A DNA stretch of 64,000 nucleotides from Marinomonas sp. CT5 (GCF_018336975.1 NZ_CP025572.1:1521910-1585909), one strand, 5' to 3'. Numbered from the stretch's first letter, positions 8,441 to 17,547 are shown. Notes: generated by a model from the letters alone, not told the origin. Numbers and translations: made by a program.

Positions 8441-8460
8441 ATCCGATGCTTTTATCGGAT
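8441..8460 (+). other. Intercistronic hairpin between permease and receptor genes
   Basis: ATCCGAT (8441-8447) and ATCGGAT (8454-8460) form a 7-bp stem around GCTTTT in the 142-base gap before the receptor gene. There is no T run. It could protect the abundant receptor message or mark the end of a partial terminator. No internal promoter is obvious. Confidence 0.35.
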
Positions 8461-8530
8461 TACCTTAGAGGCCGCGAGCAAGTGTTAAGCGGTGTTTAAT
8501 AAAAATAATAATCTAGGAGGGGAATCCCTT

Positions 8531-9460
8531 ATGAAAACTAAAAAATTGTTATTGACTTGTGCTATTTCGGCTTCTCTTTTGTCTGCAGGTGCTGGTGCAG
8601 CAGAAGTCAAAAAAATAGGTTTGGCTGTACCTAACTTGTCTGCTAATTACTTTATCCAGATTAAAGAGTCTGTTGAAGACTATGCGGCGAAAAAAGGCAT
8701 TAAAGTTATTACGGTTAATGCCAATGACGACAGCTCTACACAGGTAAGCCAAGTTCAAGATTTGATGACTCAAAATATTGATGCTTTTTTGTATATTCCA
8801 GCTGGTGCCGCTGCGGCAACTGTTCCGCCTCGTTTGGCTCGTGCTGCAGGGATTCCTGTGGTGAATTTAGATCGTAATGCTGAAACTGAGCCGGGTGATA
8901 CCTTTATCGCGGGTGAGGGGGTTAAATCTGCTTATGAGGTTTGTAATCACATTATTGGACTTGCAAATGGCAAGGGCGAAATGATTATGATCCACGGTCA
9001 AAAGGGGGTGACTCCAGAAGTTAACCGTACCAAAGGCTGTGAGCAAGCAATCGCTGAAAACCCAGGAGTAAAATTAGTAGCTAACCAATGGAGTGAGCGT
9101 TGGTCACAAGATGAAGGTTTTTCTATTACTCAAAATCTACTTCAGGCTTATCCAAAAGTTAATTTGATTTTTGGTCAAGCTGATGGTTTAGCAATGGGAG
9201 CCGCTAAGGCTGTGGCTGCTTCAGGTACAAAACAAAGAGTTTTTGTCGGCGGTTATGATGGTGATACTGGTGCATTGCTCGCTATTCAAAAAGGCGTGTT
9301 TGATGTAACTGCAACACAGAGTACACGTGCTATGGGACGTTTAGCTGTAGATTCGGCAATCAAGCTTGCTGCTGGTGGCTCGGTACCAAAAGAGCAGATT
9401 ATTGATGCAGTCTTAACGACGTCTGCAAACGTTGATGCATTTATTGTTGATCATCCGTAA
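8531..9460 (+). CDS. Sugar-binding periplasmic protein of the ABC importer
   Basis: A 309-residue receptor of the ribose/galactose-binding type that delivers ligand to the permease. The signal peptide MKTKKLLLTCAISASLLSAG ends near residue 23. The mature part begins VKKIGLAVPNLSANYF, the standard first strand of the fold, with DRNAE and GGYDGD ligand-side loops later. The ATG at 8531 follows a strong AGGAGGGG; an earlier in-frame GTG at 8492 lies upstream of this site. The asparagine and aspartate loops do not tell which sugar is bound. Confidence 0.92.
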   Translation: MKTKKLLLTCAISASLLSAGAGAAEVKKIGLAVPNLSANYFIQIKESVEDYAAKKGIKVITVNANDDSSTQVSQVQDLMTQNIDAFLYIPAGAAAATVPPRLARAAGIPVVNLDRNAETEPGDTFIAGEGVKSAYEVCNHIIGLANGKGEMIMIHGQKGVTPEVNRTKGCEQAIAENPGVKLVANQWSERWSQDEGFSITQNLLQAYPKVNLIFGQADGLAMGAAKAVAASGTKQRVFVGGYDGDTGALLAIQKGVFDVTATQSTRAMGRLAVDSAIKLAAGGSVPKEQIIDAVLTTSANVDAFIVDHP

Positions 9461-9486
9461 TCGTTAATTCTGGAGCTAACAAAATC

Positions 9487-10983
9487 ATGACGACTGAACG
9501 AAAACCTATACTCACTCTGCGTCAAATTCGTAAAAGCTTTGGCCCGACAGAAGTGTTACACGGTATAGATCTTGAGGTTTACCCTGGAGAAGTCGTGGCG
9601 TTGTTGGGTGAAAACGGCGCTGGTAAGTCGACAACTTCCAATATCATTGCTGGTGGTTTTCACCAAAGCTCTGGGGAAATGACATGGATGGGTGAAGCTT
9701 ATTCGCCCAATAGTCCGCGAGAAGCAATCAATTCAGGCCTTGTACTTATCCATCAGGAGCTGCGACTACTGGAGCATCTATCTATTGCTGAAAATGTTTT
9801 TATCGGTCGTTGGCCGAGCAAAGGCGGTTTTGTTAGCCGAAGAGAGATGGAGCAGCGAGCACAAGCTCAGATAGAAAGACTTGGTCTGAACATTTCGGCA
9901 TCCACTTTGGTGCGCGGTCTTTCAACCGCCAACCAGCAACTGATAGAAATAGCCAAAGCTCTTGCTCTTAACGCTAAGCTATTAATATTAGATGAGCCGA
10001 CAGCAGCCCTTGGTGGAGCTGAGACTGAACTTTTGTTTAAACAAATTGAACGGTTAAAAGCTGATGGTGTTGGGATTATTTATATTTCTCATCGCTTGGA
10101 AGAGATACGTAAAGTGGCTGACCGTCTGGTAGTTATGCGTGACGGAAATACAGTCGAAAACTTTGATACTGGCGATGTTCCGATTCGAACCATTGTTGAA
10201 AGCATGGTAGGACGAGATCTCAACCAGATGTTCCCCGCCATTCCTGTACCGCAAGACGAGATATGTATAGAAGTTAAAAATTTGTCGTCACCAAGTGGTA
10301 CGTTTCACGATATTAATTTCTCGGTCAAAAAAGGCGAAATATTTGGTATTGCTGGTCTTATTGGTGCAGGTAGAACTGAAATGGTTCGTGCGATAACAGG
10401 CGCAGATCCCATAGCTGCGGGACAAGTATTTTTGCATGGTAAGGACATTACGCCTAAGACCCCAACGAGTTCTATTGAGAATGGTGTGGTATTGGTGCCA
10501 GAGGATCGAAAGCTACAAGGGTTGGTACTCGACCACTCCATAGAAGACAACATCGCCTATGCGAATTTATCCACGATTTCCAAATTCGGCTTTATTCGTC
10601 CTGGTAGTATCAAAAAATACTCAGCAGCGGGTATAGCTCGTTTTGGTGTAAAGGGCAGCGGTGGGCAAAACGCAGGTGAAATGTCTGGTGGTAATCAGCA
10701 AAAAGTGATTCTGGCTAAATGGCTGGCAAAAGATCCTAAAGTAGTTGTCCTTGATGAACCCACCCGAGGCATTGATGTTGGTGCTCGATCCTCTATCTAC
10801 GAAATCATCGTTGAATTAGCTAATAAAGGCATTGCTGTCATTGTGGTTAGTTCGGATCTTGAAGAAGTGTTGGGTATTTCCAATCGCATTATGGTCATGG
10901 CTGAAGGGAAAATGACGGGGATTTTGGACCGTGATAAGGCGAATGATGTCTCGGTAATGGAGTTAGCGACAGCCTTCGGATAG
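9487..10983 (+). CDS. Sugar ABC transporter ATPase (RbsA/MglA type, two nucleotide-binding domains)
   Basis: A 498-residue ATPase that powers the importer. The first domain has Walker A GENGAGKST (41-49), signature LSTANQQ (145-151) and Walker B LLILDEPT (165-172). The second has the degenerate Walker A GLIGAGRTEM usual in this family (290-299), signature SGGNQQK (400-406) and Walker B VVVLDEPTRGID (419-430). It starts 26 bases after the receptor gene, so the three importer genes are in one row, and the SDR gene follows after 49 bases. Confidence 0.95.
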   Translation: MTTERKPILTLRQIRKSFGPTEVLHGIDLEVYPGEVVALLGENGAGKSTTSNIIAGGFHQSSGEMTWMGEAYSPNSPREAINSGLVLIHQELRLLEHLSIAENVFIGRWPSKGGFVSRREMEQRAQAQIERLGLNISASTLVRGLSTANQQLIEIAKALALNAKLLILDEPTAALGGAETELLFKQIERLKADGVGIIYISHRLEEIRKVADRLVVMRDGNTVENFDTGDVPIRTIVESMVGRDLNQMFPAIPVPQDEICIEVKNLSSPSGTFHDINFSVKKGEIFGIAGLIGAGRTEMVRAITGADPIAAGQVFLHGKDITPKTPTSSIENGVVLVPEDRKLQGLVLDHSIEDNIAYANLSTISKFGFIRPGSIKKYSAAGIARFGVKGSGGQNAGEMSGGNQQKVILAKWLAKDPKVVVLDEPTRGIDVGARSSIYEIIVELANKGIAVIVVSSDLEEVLGISNRIMVMAEGKMTGILDRDKANDVSVMELATAFG

Positions 10984-11032
10984 GTAGGGTTTGTCTATGA
11001 TTGTAAATTTTAAATATCTTCAATAGGTAAAT

Positions 11033-11824
11033 ATGATGCTTGATTTCAATATAAATGCAGCCAAACTTTTTGATTTATCTGGACGAGTGGCTATGGTCAC
11101 TGGAGCTGGAAGTGGAATAGGGCAATGCATTGCTCAGGCTTTGGCTAGTGCTGGTGCTAAGGTTACTTGTTTTGATTTGCGCGATGACGGCGGTTTAGCT
11201 GACACGGTGCAAAGCATTAAAAGCATGGGTGGTGACGCGGTTTCTTATACTGGTGACGTGTGTGATTTTGAATCTTTACGATCTGCTGTTCAGTTGACAG
11301 AAGACACTTATGGCCGTCTTGATATTGCTGTGAATGCTGCTGGGATTGCTAATGCCAATCCTGCGTTAGATATGCAACCAGACCAATGGCAGCGAGTGAT
11401 TGATATTAATCTGACTGGTATTTGGCATTCTTGTAAAGCTCAAGCTGAATTAATGGAAAAAAGCGGTGGAGGCTCAATTGTCAATATCGCTTCTATGTCA
11501 GGCGTGATTGTGAACCGTGGCTTGGAGCAGGCTCATTACAACACATCTAAAGCCGGCGTAATCCATCTAACAAAAAGCCTAGCAATGGAATGGGTCGATA
11601 AAAACATACGTGTTAACTCTATTAGTCCTGGTTACACCGCAACACCAATGAACACTCGACCAGAAATGATTCATCAAACTAAAGAATTTGAACGTCAAAC
11701 GCCAATGGGAAGAATGGCAAGAGTTGATGAAATGGCAGGGCCTGCGATTTTCTTGTCTTCTGATGCGGCGTCATTTTGTACAGGTGTAGATTTATTGGTT
11801 GATGGTGGATTTGTCTGCTGGTAA
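11033..11824 (+). CDS. SDR-family dehydrogenase of the sugar operon
   Basis: A 263-residue short-chain dehydrogenase/reductase. TGAGSGIG (23-30) binds the cofactor and FDLR after strand 2 suggests NAD(H). NAAG (101-104), Ser154, Tyr169 and Lys173 form the active site. The protein ends FCTGVDLLVDGG. In this context it probably oxidises a polyol to a ketose or interconverts a ketose, feeding the FGGY kinase. Its stop codon lies inside the hairpin of a strong terminator (11813-11841), so it is the last gene of the importer unit. ATG codons at 11033 and 11036 are both possible starts. Confidence 0.88.
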   Translation: MMLDFNINAAKLFDLSGRVAMVTGAGSGIGQCIAQALASAGAKVTCFDLRDDGGLADTVQSIKSMGGDAVSYTGDVCDFESLRSAVQLTEDTYGRLDIAVNAAGIANANPALDMQPDQWQRVIDINLTGIWHSCKAQAELMEKSGGGSIVNIASMSGVIVNRGLEQAHYNTSKAGVIHLTKSLAMEWVDKNIRVNSISPGYTATPMNTRPEMIHQTKEFERQTPMGRMARVDEMAGPAIFLSSDAASFCTGVDLLVDGGFVCW

Positions 11825-11841
11825 ATCAGCAGACTTTTTTT
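11813..11841 (+). terminator. Intrinsic terminator splitting the sugar gene row
   Basis: GTCTGCTG (11813-11820) and CAGCAGAC (11827-11834) form a perfect 8-bp stem around GTAAAT, followed by seven T (11835-11841). The stem includes the last codons and the stop of the SDR gene. Transcripts of the importer unit should end here, so the transketolase and kinase genes need their own promoter. Confidence 0.85.
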
Positions 11842-11850
11842 GATCAAATA

Positions 11851-11862
11851 GAATAAATATTC
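11851..11862. promoter_or_regulatory. Candidate operator copy 3 (upstream of transketolase genes)
   Basis: GAATAAATATTC, with the following A identical over 13 bases to 7384-7396. It lies directly after the internal terminator and 46 bases before the transketolase start, where the promoter of the second unit must be. This positions the same regulator at all three units of the locus. Confidence 0.55.
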
Positions 11863-11907
11863 AGGTTGGAAATTTAATTCATACCACCTTATTTAACAGG
11901 AGGATAT

Positions 11908-12738
11908 ATGAATCCTTTTAAACTAGAAGTTGAGGAGCTTGAACGTAAAGCACGTTCAGTCCGAAGAAAGATCATTAAACTAAATGCGAACAGCCCAGCG
12001 GGCGGGCACACAGGGGCTGATTTGTCTCAGGTGGAAATTGTTACCGCTTTGTATTTTCGTATATTGAATTGTGCGCCAGATCGTTTAACTGATGATACTC
12101 GTGACATCTATATTCAATCTAAAGGTCATGCTGTTGGTGGTTATTACTGCTGTCTTGCTGAGGCGGGTTATTTTCCTGAAGCATGGCTGCCAACGTATCA
12201 ACATAATGACTCTCATTTGCCAGGTCATCCTGTTCGTCAGAAAACGCCAGGAGTGGAATTAAACACAGGTGCTTTGGGGCATGGTCTTCCTGTTGCAGTA
12301 GGGTTGGCTTTGGCTGCGAAACGTGATGCTAGCCCAAGAAAAGTGTATGTATTAACGGGAGATGGTGAATTAGCGGAGGGCAGTAACTGGGAAGCGGCTT
12401 TGGTGGCGGCTCACTATAAACTTGATAACCTTATTGTGATCAATGATAAGAATAACTTGCAGCTAGCAGGATCCACTGAATCGATTATGAAAACTGACCC
12501 GCTAGATAAAAAGTGGCAGGCGTTTGGTTTTAATGTCGCTCAATGTGATGGCAATAATGTGGCCTCGGTTGTTGAGACTCTAGAAGGGCTTAAAGCAGAA
12601 GGTAAACCTAATGTGGTGATTGCCAATACGATAAAAGGTGCAGGGGTTTCTTTTATTGCTGGGCGTCCAGAATGGCATCATAGAGTACCTAAAGGCGATG
12701 AAGTGGAACTTGCATTAAAGGAGTTAAGTGATGTCTAA
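11908..12738 (+). CDS. Split transketolase, N-terminal (thiamine diphosphate-binding) subunit
   Basis: A 276-residue protein equal to the N-terminal third of a full transketolase. It carries SKGH (71-74), HGLPVAVGLALA (near 125-136) and the thiamine diphosphate/metal motif GDGELAEG (151-158) with NDKNN (179-183). With the C-terminal subunit that follows, it should transfer a two-carbon ketol unit from a ketose phosphate. Two-subunit transketolases occur in special sugar pathways, for example apulose-4-phosphate and sulfosugar cleavage, besides central metabolism. The ATG has AGGAGG upstream. It overlaps the next gene by eight bases. Confidence 0.92.
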   Translation: MNPFKLEVEELERKARSVRRKIIKLNANSPAGGHTGADLSQVEIVTALYFRILNCAPDRLTDDTRDIYIQSKGHAVGGYYCCLAEAGYFPEAWLPTYQHNDSHLPGHPVRQKTPGVELNTGALGHGLPVAVGLALAAKRDASPRKVYVLTGDGELAEGSNWEAALVAAHYKLDNLIVINDKNNLQLAGSTESIMKTDPLDKKWQAFGFNVAQCDGNNVASVVETLEGLKAEGKPNVVIANTIKGAGVSFIAGRPEWHHRVPKGDEVELALKELSDV

Positions 12739-13687
12739 CAGTGAACATTTTGCCAATATCATGGTGCAGTGCTTTATCGATGCTGTTCAAAATGGTGTAG
12801 ATCTTGTTCCTGTCGTAGCGGATTCAACTTCTACTGCAAAGATTAAACCTTTTGTTGATGCTTTTCCTGATCGACTTGTTAATGTTGGGATTGCCGAACA
12901 AGTATTAGTCGGTACCGCGGCTGGCTTGGCGTTGGCGGGAAAAGTGGCCGTAACTTGTAATGCAGCACCTTTTTTAATTTCTCGTGCAAATGAACAGGTA
13001 AAAGTGGATGTTTGCTATAACAATACCAATGTGAAGTTATTTGGGTTGAATTCTGGTGCCAGTTACGGACCTTTAGCGAGTACTCATCACTCAATAGATG
13101 ATATTAGTGTCATGAGAGGGTTTGGTAATATTAGGATTTTTGCACCCAGTTGCCCACTAGAATGTAAGCAAATCATCGATTATGCGATAGCAGAGGAGGG
13201 CCCCGTTTACATTCGTATGGATGGTAAAGCATTACCTGAATTGCATGATGAAAACTATCAGTTTGTTGCTGGTGAACCGTCTTTGCTTCGCTCGGGAAAA
13301 CAGGTGGTCATTTGTGCTTTGGGGTCTGTCGTTCACGAAGCCGTAGCTGCATCAGACGTACTAAAAGAACAAGGAATTGACGTTTCTGTGGTCAATGTGT
13401 CATCCATTCGTCCTCTTAATAAACAGACTTTAGCTAAGATGTTCGGCGAGACGAAGCACATTATTAGTGTGGAAGAGCATAATATTAACGGCGGACTGGG
13501 GAGCGTGGTTGCTGAAATTATGGCGGAACAGGGCATTGTTGCTAAGTTAGTACGCCTTGGTGTAGAAGATGGTGGTTATGCCGCCGCAGGAGACCGCCCT
13601 TATACTCGTAAAATGCTATCTATTGATAGTATGGGGATTGTTGCTGTGTGCCAACAGCTGTTGCAAAGCGAGATATTGAATGCGTAA
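12731..13687 (+). CDS. Split transketolase, C-terminal subunit
   Basis: A 318-residue protein equal to the pyrimidine-binding and C-terminal domains of transketolase. GIAEQ (53-57) holds the catalytic glutamate that activates thiamine diphosphate. STHHS, in the middle of the first domain, resembles the substrate-phosphate histidine region, and the last 120 residues form the transketolase C-terminal domain (VICALGS, INGGLG). The ATG at 12731 lies seven bases after AAGGAG. The stop overlaps the start of the kinase gene by eight bases, so the three genes are translationally coupled. Confidence 0.92.
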   Translation: MSNSEHFANIMVQCFIDAVQNGVDLVPVVADSTSTAKIKPFVDAFPDRLVNVGIAEQVLVGTAAGLALAGKVAVTCNAAPFLISRANEQVKVDVCYNNTNVKLFGLNSGASYGPLASTHHSIDDISVMRGFGNIRIFAPSCPLECKQIIDYAIAEEGPVYIRMDGKALPELHDENYQFVAGEPSLLRSGKQVVICALGSVVHEAVAASDVLKEQGIDVSVVNVSSIRPLNKQTLAKMFGETKHIISVEEHNINGGLGSVVAEIMAEQGIVAKLVRLGVEDGGYAAAGDRPYTRKMLSIDSMGIVAVCQQLLQSEILNA

Positions 13688-15158
13688 GGTGATTTTAGCC
13701 ATAGATGAAGGAACGACAAATGTTAAGTCGTTACTATTGGATCCGCTTGGAAAGGTCATTGGTAAAGGTTCTGTCCCTTTGTCTATTAGTCACCCCTCAG
13801 TTGGGTTGGTTGAGCAGGATCCTGTTGAAATCATCGAAAAGATGAAAGAGTCTATTGCATTGGCAGTAGGCTCGATTGCTGAAAGTGTTCAAATTGAGGC
13901 GATTGCAATCAGTAATCAGCGGGAATCTGTTCTACTTTGGGAAAGAAGCACTGGTAAACCTTTGACTCCGGTTATCAGCTGGCAATGCAGGCGCTCAGAG
14001 TCTCTTTGTGAGACCTTACGTCAAGATGATGTATTTAGTCGTTATGTACAACAATCGACAGGGTTAACCCTTGATCCGATGTTTCCCGCTACGAAAGTTT
14101 CCATGGCTCTGCAACAAATTCCTGACGGTCATATTCGAGCGGAAAAAGGAGATATTTGTATCGGCACTATTAATACTTGGATGGTTTGGAATTTGTCCAA
14201 TAACGTATTTGTGACCGATGCTTCTAATGCTTCTCGAACACAGCTTTATAATATTGGTAAGCAAGTTTGGGATGACGCTATTTTAGAGCGATTGGGGATT
14301 CCTAATGTAGCGTTGCCTCCTGTTGTGGCTTCTTCTCATATCGTTGGTTTGACTCGTGAGTTTGGTGTGCTTCAACAAGGTATTCCTGTGGCATCTCAAA
14401 TAGGTGATTCTCATGCTGCTTTATTTGGTCATGGTGGTTATAAAACGGGGGTTGTTAAAGCAACCTATGGGACTGGCAGTTCAGTTATGGCTGCGATGCT
14501 GAAACTACCGGATATTCGGAATGAGATCAGTACTACTATAGCGTGGGATGATTCGACATTATTTTATGCTCTAGAGGGTAATATTACTCATACTGGCTCA
14601 GCGATAGATTGGACTAGACGCATGCTAGGCGTTGAAAATATGGACGCTATGTGTCAATTGGCAGCCCAGGCGGATATCGATCATTCTGTATTTTTTGTAC
14701 CAGCTTTGTCGGGACTTGGTGCACCTTACTGGGATTTAGATGCGACTGGTATTTTTTGTGGATTGAAAAGCGCAACAGAGCGAGCAGATCTTGCTCGAGC
14801 GGCTTTTGAGTCGGTACTCTTTCAGGTAGCTGATGTGTTTTATGTTATTACTGAAGAATTACCAGAAGTAATAGAGTGTCTTTGTGTCGATGGTGGTCCA
14901 ACATTGAATGATTGGTTGATGCAGGCGCAAGCAGATTTACTTGGTGTTCCTATTCGTAGAGGAGGGGTTGCTGAAGTCTCTGCGATTGGTGCCGGTTATC
15001 TTGCTGGACTTGCAATTGGCTGGTGGAATAATAAGGAAGCGCTCTCAGCACTTGAAGGTGATGGAACGCTATTTACTCCCAGACAAGGTAGATATGATTA
15101 CTGGCAAAACCGCTACCATGGATGGGCATTAGCTGTTAAGAAATGTCGCTTAGGTTAG
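13680..15158 (+). CDS. FGGY-family carbohydrate kinase
   Basis: A 492-residue sugar kinase of the glycerol kinase/xylulokinase family. DEGTTNVKSLLLD at the N-terminus is the first phosphate loop, YGTGSS and DGGPTLNDWLMQAQ the later ATP-binding motifs. SNQRES and ISWQCRR resemble glycerol kinase, but its place after a split transketolase argues for a ketose substrate whose phosphate is then cleaved. In the apiose pathway an FGGY apulose kinase sits with two transketolase subunits; that is the nearest known arrangement, and there is no apiose isomerase here. It converges on the regulator gene with a 4-base overlap. Confidence 0.9.
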   Translation: MRKVILAIDEGTTNVKSLLLDPLGKVIGKGSVPLSISHPSVGLVEQDPVEIIEKMKESIALAVGSIAESVQIEAIAISNQRESVLLWERSTGKPLTPVISWQCRRSESLCETLRQDDVFSRYVQQSTGLTLDPMFPATKVSMALQQIPDGHIRAEKGDICIGTINTWMVWNLSNNVFVTDASNASRTQLYNIGKQVWDDAILERLGIPNVALPPVVASSHIVGLTREFGVLQQGIPVASQIGDSHAALFGHGGYKTGVVKATYGTGSSVMAAMLKLPDIRNEISTTIAWDDSTLFYALEGNITHTGSAIDWTRRMLGVENMDAMCQLAAQADIDHSVFFVPALSGLGAPYWDLDATGIFCGLKSATERADLARAAFESVLFQVADVFYVITEELPEVIECLCVDGGPTLNDWLMQAQADLLGVPIRRGGVAEVSAIGAGYLAGLAIGWWNNKEALSALEGDGTLFTPRQGRYDYWQNRYHGWALAVKKCRLG

Positions 15159-16105
15159 TGTTTCAAAATTGCTTCAGCCGTTATCCTATCGGTGATTAGC
15201 ACATCAATGTAGTTTCCAGATAAAGCGCCTTTTATGGCTTCTACTTTATCTAGGCCGCCCGCTAGGGCAACGACGAGTTCACATGATTCTAGTTGTTCTA
15301 GCGACATACCAATCACAGGATCATCTTCAAGCTTAATAACTGGTTTACCTTCTTTATCGTAGTAATGTAGGCAAATGTCGCCTACGGCACCTTTGCTAGC
15401 CAGTTCTTTTAATATCTTTGTATCGTAGTAGTTGCCAGAATTTCGTAGTAGGTTCGATGGCTCAAGCATGCCAATGCCGACAATGGCAAGGTTTACTTTA
15501 TTAAACATTTCCACTACTTCTGATACTTCGTCTGTGCTGAGCAGTTTATTTTTATCTTCTAGAGAGTGCTCAATACTTTGTGCTGGAAGCATAAAGGCAT
15601 CACAGGACAGAATATCCGCCATGTTTTGCGTTAGTATGGTTGCCTGAATATTTCCATTGTGACCGACACCACCTAACACTTGAATAACGCCTTTTGCTTT
15701 TGCTTTGGTTGAGTGTAAGTGGTCGACCATGGAGCGAATGGTATCACTCCAAGAAGAGATACCAATTAGATCACCGTCTCGTAATGAAGTATCTAAATAA
15801 TGGGCGGCTGAAGAGCCTATTACACGTTTGATCTGTGTATCACTGGGGTTATCTTCAATGTCGACGACAATTACGTTAGAAACGTTGAAACGCTGTTGAA
15901 TTTGGGATTCTAAAGCAATAAAAACAGAAGGCGGTTGAATAACACTGATTTTTACTATGCCTTCTTTGAGACATCGAGTAATTGCTCTAGATACTTGAGA
16001 TTGTGATAGTCGTAGTGTTTTTGCAATGTCTGCTTGTTTTAAACCATCTTGGTAATAGAGTGTAGCTATTTTTAATAGTAGTCTTTTTTCATCAGCTTTT
16101 GACAT
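15155..16105 (-). CDS. SorC-family sugar-responsive transcriptional regulator
   Basis: A 316-residue regulator. The helix-turn-helix lies at about 22-44 (LKQADIAKTLRLSQSQVSRA) and the remaining 250 residues form the sugar-phosphate-binding domain of the SorC/DeoR(Bacillus)/CggR type, ending with DVLITDRITAEAIL. Family members are tetramers released from DNA by phosphorylated sugars, which would suit the kinase product of this locus. The ATG at 16105 was chosen over one at 16123, which adds six residues; neither has a strong ribosome-binding site. The repeats at 7251, 7384 and 11851 are its likely sites. Confidence 0.9.
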   Translation of the reverse strand: MSKADEKRLLLKIATLYYQDGLKQADIAKTLRLSQSQVSRAITRCLKEGIVKISVIQPPSVFIALESQIQQRFNVSNVIVVDIEDNPSDTQIKRVIGSSAAHYLDTSLRDGDLIGISSWSDTIRSMVDHLHSTKAKAKGVIQVLGGVGHNGNIQATILTQNMADILSCDAFMLPAQSIEHSLEDKNKLLSTDEVSEVVEMFNKVNLAIVGIGMLEPSNLLRNSGNYYDTKILKELASKGAVGDICLHYYDKEGKPVIKLEDDPVIGMSLEQLESCELVVALAGGLDKVEAIKGALSGNYIDVLITDRITAEAILKH

Positions 16106-16189
16106 TATCTCTTGGTCTCTCAATGGTCTTTTATTCTTGAGAACAATAATAAAGGTCGTACCATCAAAATACTATCTTTTCGCCTTGTT

Positions 16190-16209
16190 AGCGGCTGATA
16201 ACAGCCACT
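16190..16209 (-). other. Hairpin downstream of ldhA
   Basis: On the minus strand AGTGGCTG-TTAT-CAGCCGCT can form an 8-bp stem with one G-U pair. No T run follows. It may stabilise or weakly terminate the ldhA message before the SorC gene. Confidence 0.3.
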
Positions 16210-16234
16210 ATCACTACAGAAGCGAAATACTATT

Positions 16235-17224
16235 TTACGCCAATTGCCTTGTGCCACTGCTATCACTTTGGTGGTGCAGTAAGTTGTCGACGGTAGTTTC
16301 AGCAATATGGTTAAGCGCTTCAATAGTGAAGTAGCCTTGGTGGCCTGTCACGACGACGTTGGGGAACGTAAGCATGAGCTGGAAAACGCTGTCTTGAATG
16401 ATGTGTGAAGACATGTCTTCAAAGAAGATTTTGTTTTCTTGCTCATAGACATCTAAGCCTAAATAACCAATTTTTCCGCTGTACAGGGCGTCGATGGCTT
16501 CTTGGGCGTGGACGAGTGCACCACGGCTGGTGTTGATGATCATCACGCCGTCTTTCATTTTTGCTAGGCTGTTTTTATTAATGAGATGGTGGGTGGATTC
16601 GTTTAACGGGCAGTGAAGGCTGATGATGTCACTTTGTTGATAGATTTCATCAAGCGTTAGGTATTGGCAGCCTTGGTTGATCAGATCTTGTGATGGGTAG
16701 AGGTCATAGCATAAAACTTTGCAACCGAAACCTTTCATGATACGACAAAAAGCCGCTCCAATTCGTCCTGTGCCAATACAGCCAATGGTTTTGCCTTCGA
16801 GGTTAAATCCCATTAACCCTTCTAACGCAAAGTTGCCTTCTTTAACACGATGATAAGCGCGATGAGTTTTACGGTTCAATGTCATGATAAGAGCGACGGC
16901 ATGTTCAGCAACGGATGTTGGGCTGTAATCGGGGACATGAAATACCTTGATGCCTTCAGCTTTTGCGGCTTTAAGGTCAACGTTGTTAAATCCAGCGCAG
17001 CGCAGCGCAATGGTTTTGACTCCTTGTTGTTTTAATAGGTGAATGACTTCGGCATTAACATCATCGTTCACGAAACAAGAAACCGCATCAAAGCCTTTTA
17101 CTAGACTAATGGTCTCCATACTTAGGCGACTTTCAAAGTAGCTCATGGATAATTCTGTATTATCAGCAAAGGTTGTCAGAGTTCTTTTATCATAGGGTTT
17201 GCAGGAAAAAACGGCGACTTTCAT
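16235..17224 (-). CDS. ldhA: D-lactate dehydrogenase (NAD-dependent, fermentative type)
   Basis: A 329-residue enzyme that reduces pyruvate to D-lactate with NADH in the cytoplasm. It follows Escherichia coli LdhA along its length: MKVAVFSCKPYD at the start, LRCAGFNNVDL, NAD-binding GTGRIG (151-156), and the catalytic trio Arg234 (NTSRGAL), Glu261 (DVYE) and His295 (TGHQ). It stands alone between the SorC regulator and the divergent hybrid kinase gene. No role in the sugar locus is implied by the sequence. Confidence 0.92.
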   Translation of the reverse strand: MKVAVFSCKPYDKRTLTTFADNTELSMSYFESRLSMETISLVKGFDAVSCFVNDDVNAEVIHLLKQQGVKTIALRCAGFNNVDLKAAKAEGIKVFHVPDYSPTSVAEHAVALIMTLNRKTHRAYHRVKEGNFALEGLMGFNLEGKTIGCIGTGRIGAAFCRIMKGFGCKVLCYDLYPSQDLINQGCQYLTLDEIYQQSDIISLHCPLNESTHHLINKNSLAKMKDGVMIINTSRGALVHAQEAIDALYSGKIGYLGLDVYEQENKIFFEDMSSHIIQDSVFQLMLTFPNVVVTGHQGYFTIEALNHIAETTVDNLLHHQSDSSGTRQLA

Positions 17225-17547
17225 AAAACGGGGCCTGTCTTTTGGTTGGAAAAGTTAGGCTATTTATAGCCTAAAATGGTGTTTTATGCGCGTCTTATAT
17301 TGAGGATATTGATTTAGAACAAGTGTCTTTGGCTAGTAGGAAACAAGGATGTCTTTATTCATAACATTTGAACTAAGGGTTAAGTGCATATTATTAATAG
17401 TAAAATTTTGTAATGTCTTTTCCATTCTTATCGCACATTCTTTAATTATCAGTTATTAGTTAGTCTAAGCTTACTACAGAGATTTTTATTTTATTATTTG
17501 AGGCATGAGGCGTTTATGCTGAATCCGTTTTTCGCTTGGAGGCACAT
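17225..17547. other. Divergent intergenic region of ldhA and the hybrid kinase gene
   Basis: An A+T-rich stretch that must hold the promoters of the two divergent genes. I see no strong hairpin, operator or consensus promoter, and no coding frame. GGAGG at 17538-17542 is the kinase ribosome-binding site. Confidence 0.5.

Noticed and set aside
13680..15158. Naming the FGGY kinase as glycerol kinase or apulose kinase
   Set aside because: Motifs resemble glycerol kinase but the split transketolase context suggests a ketose; the sequence alone does not settle it.
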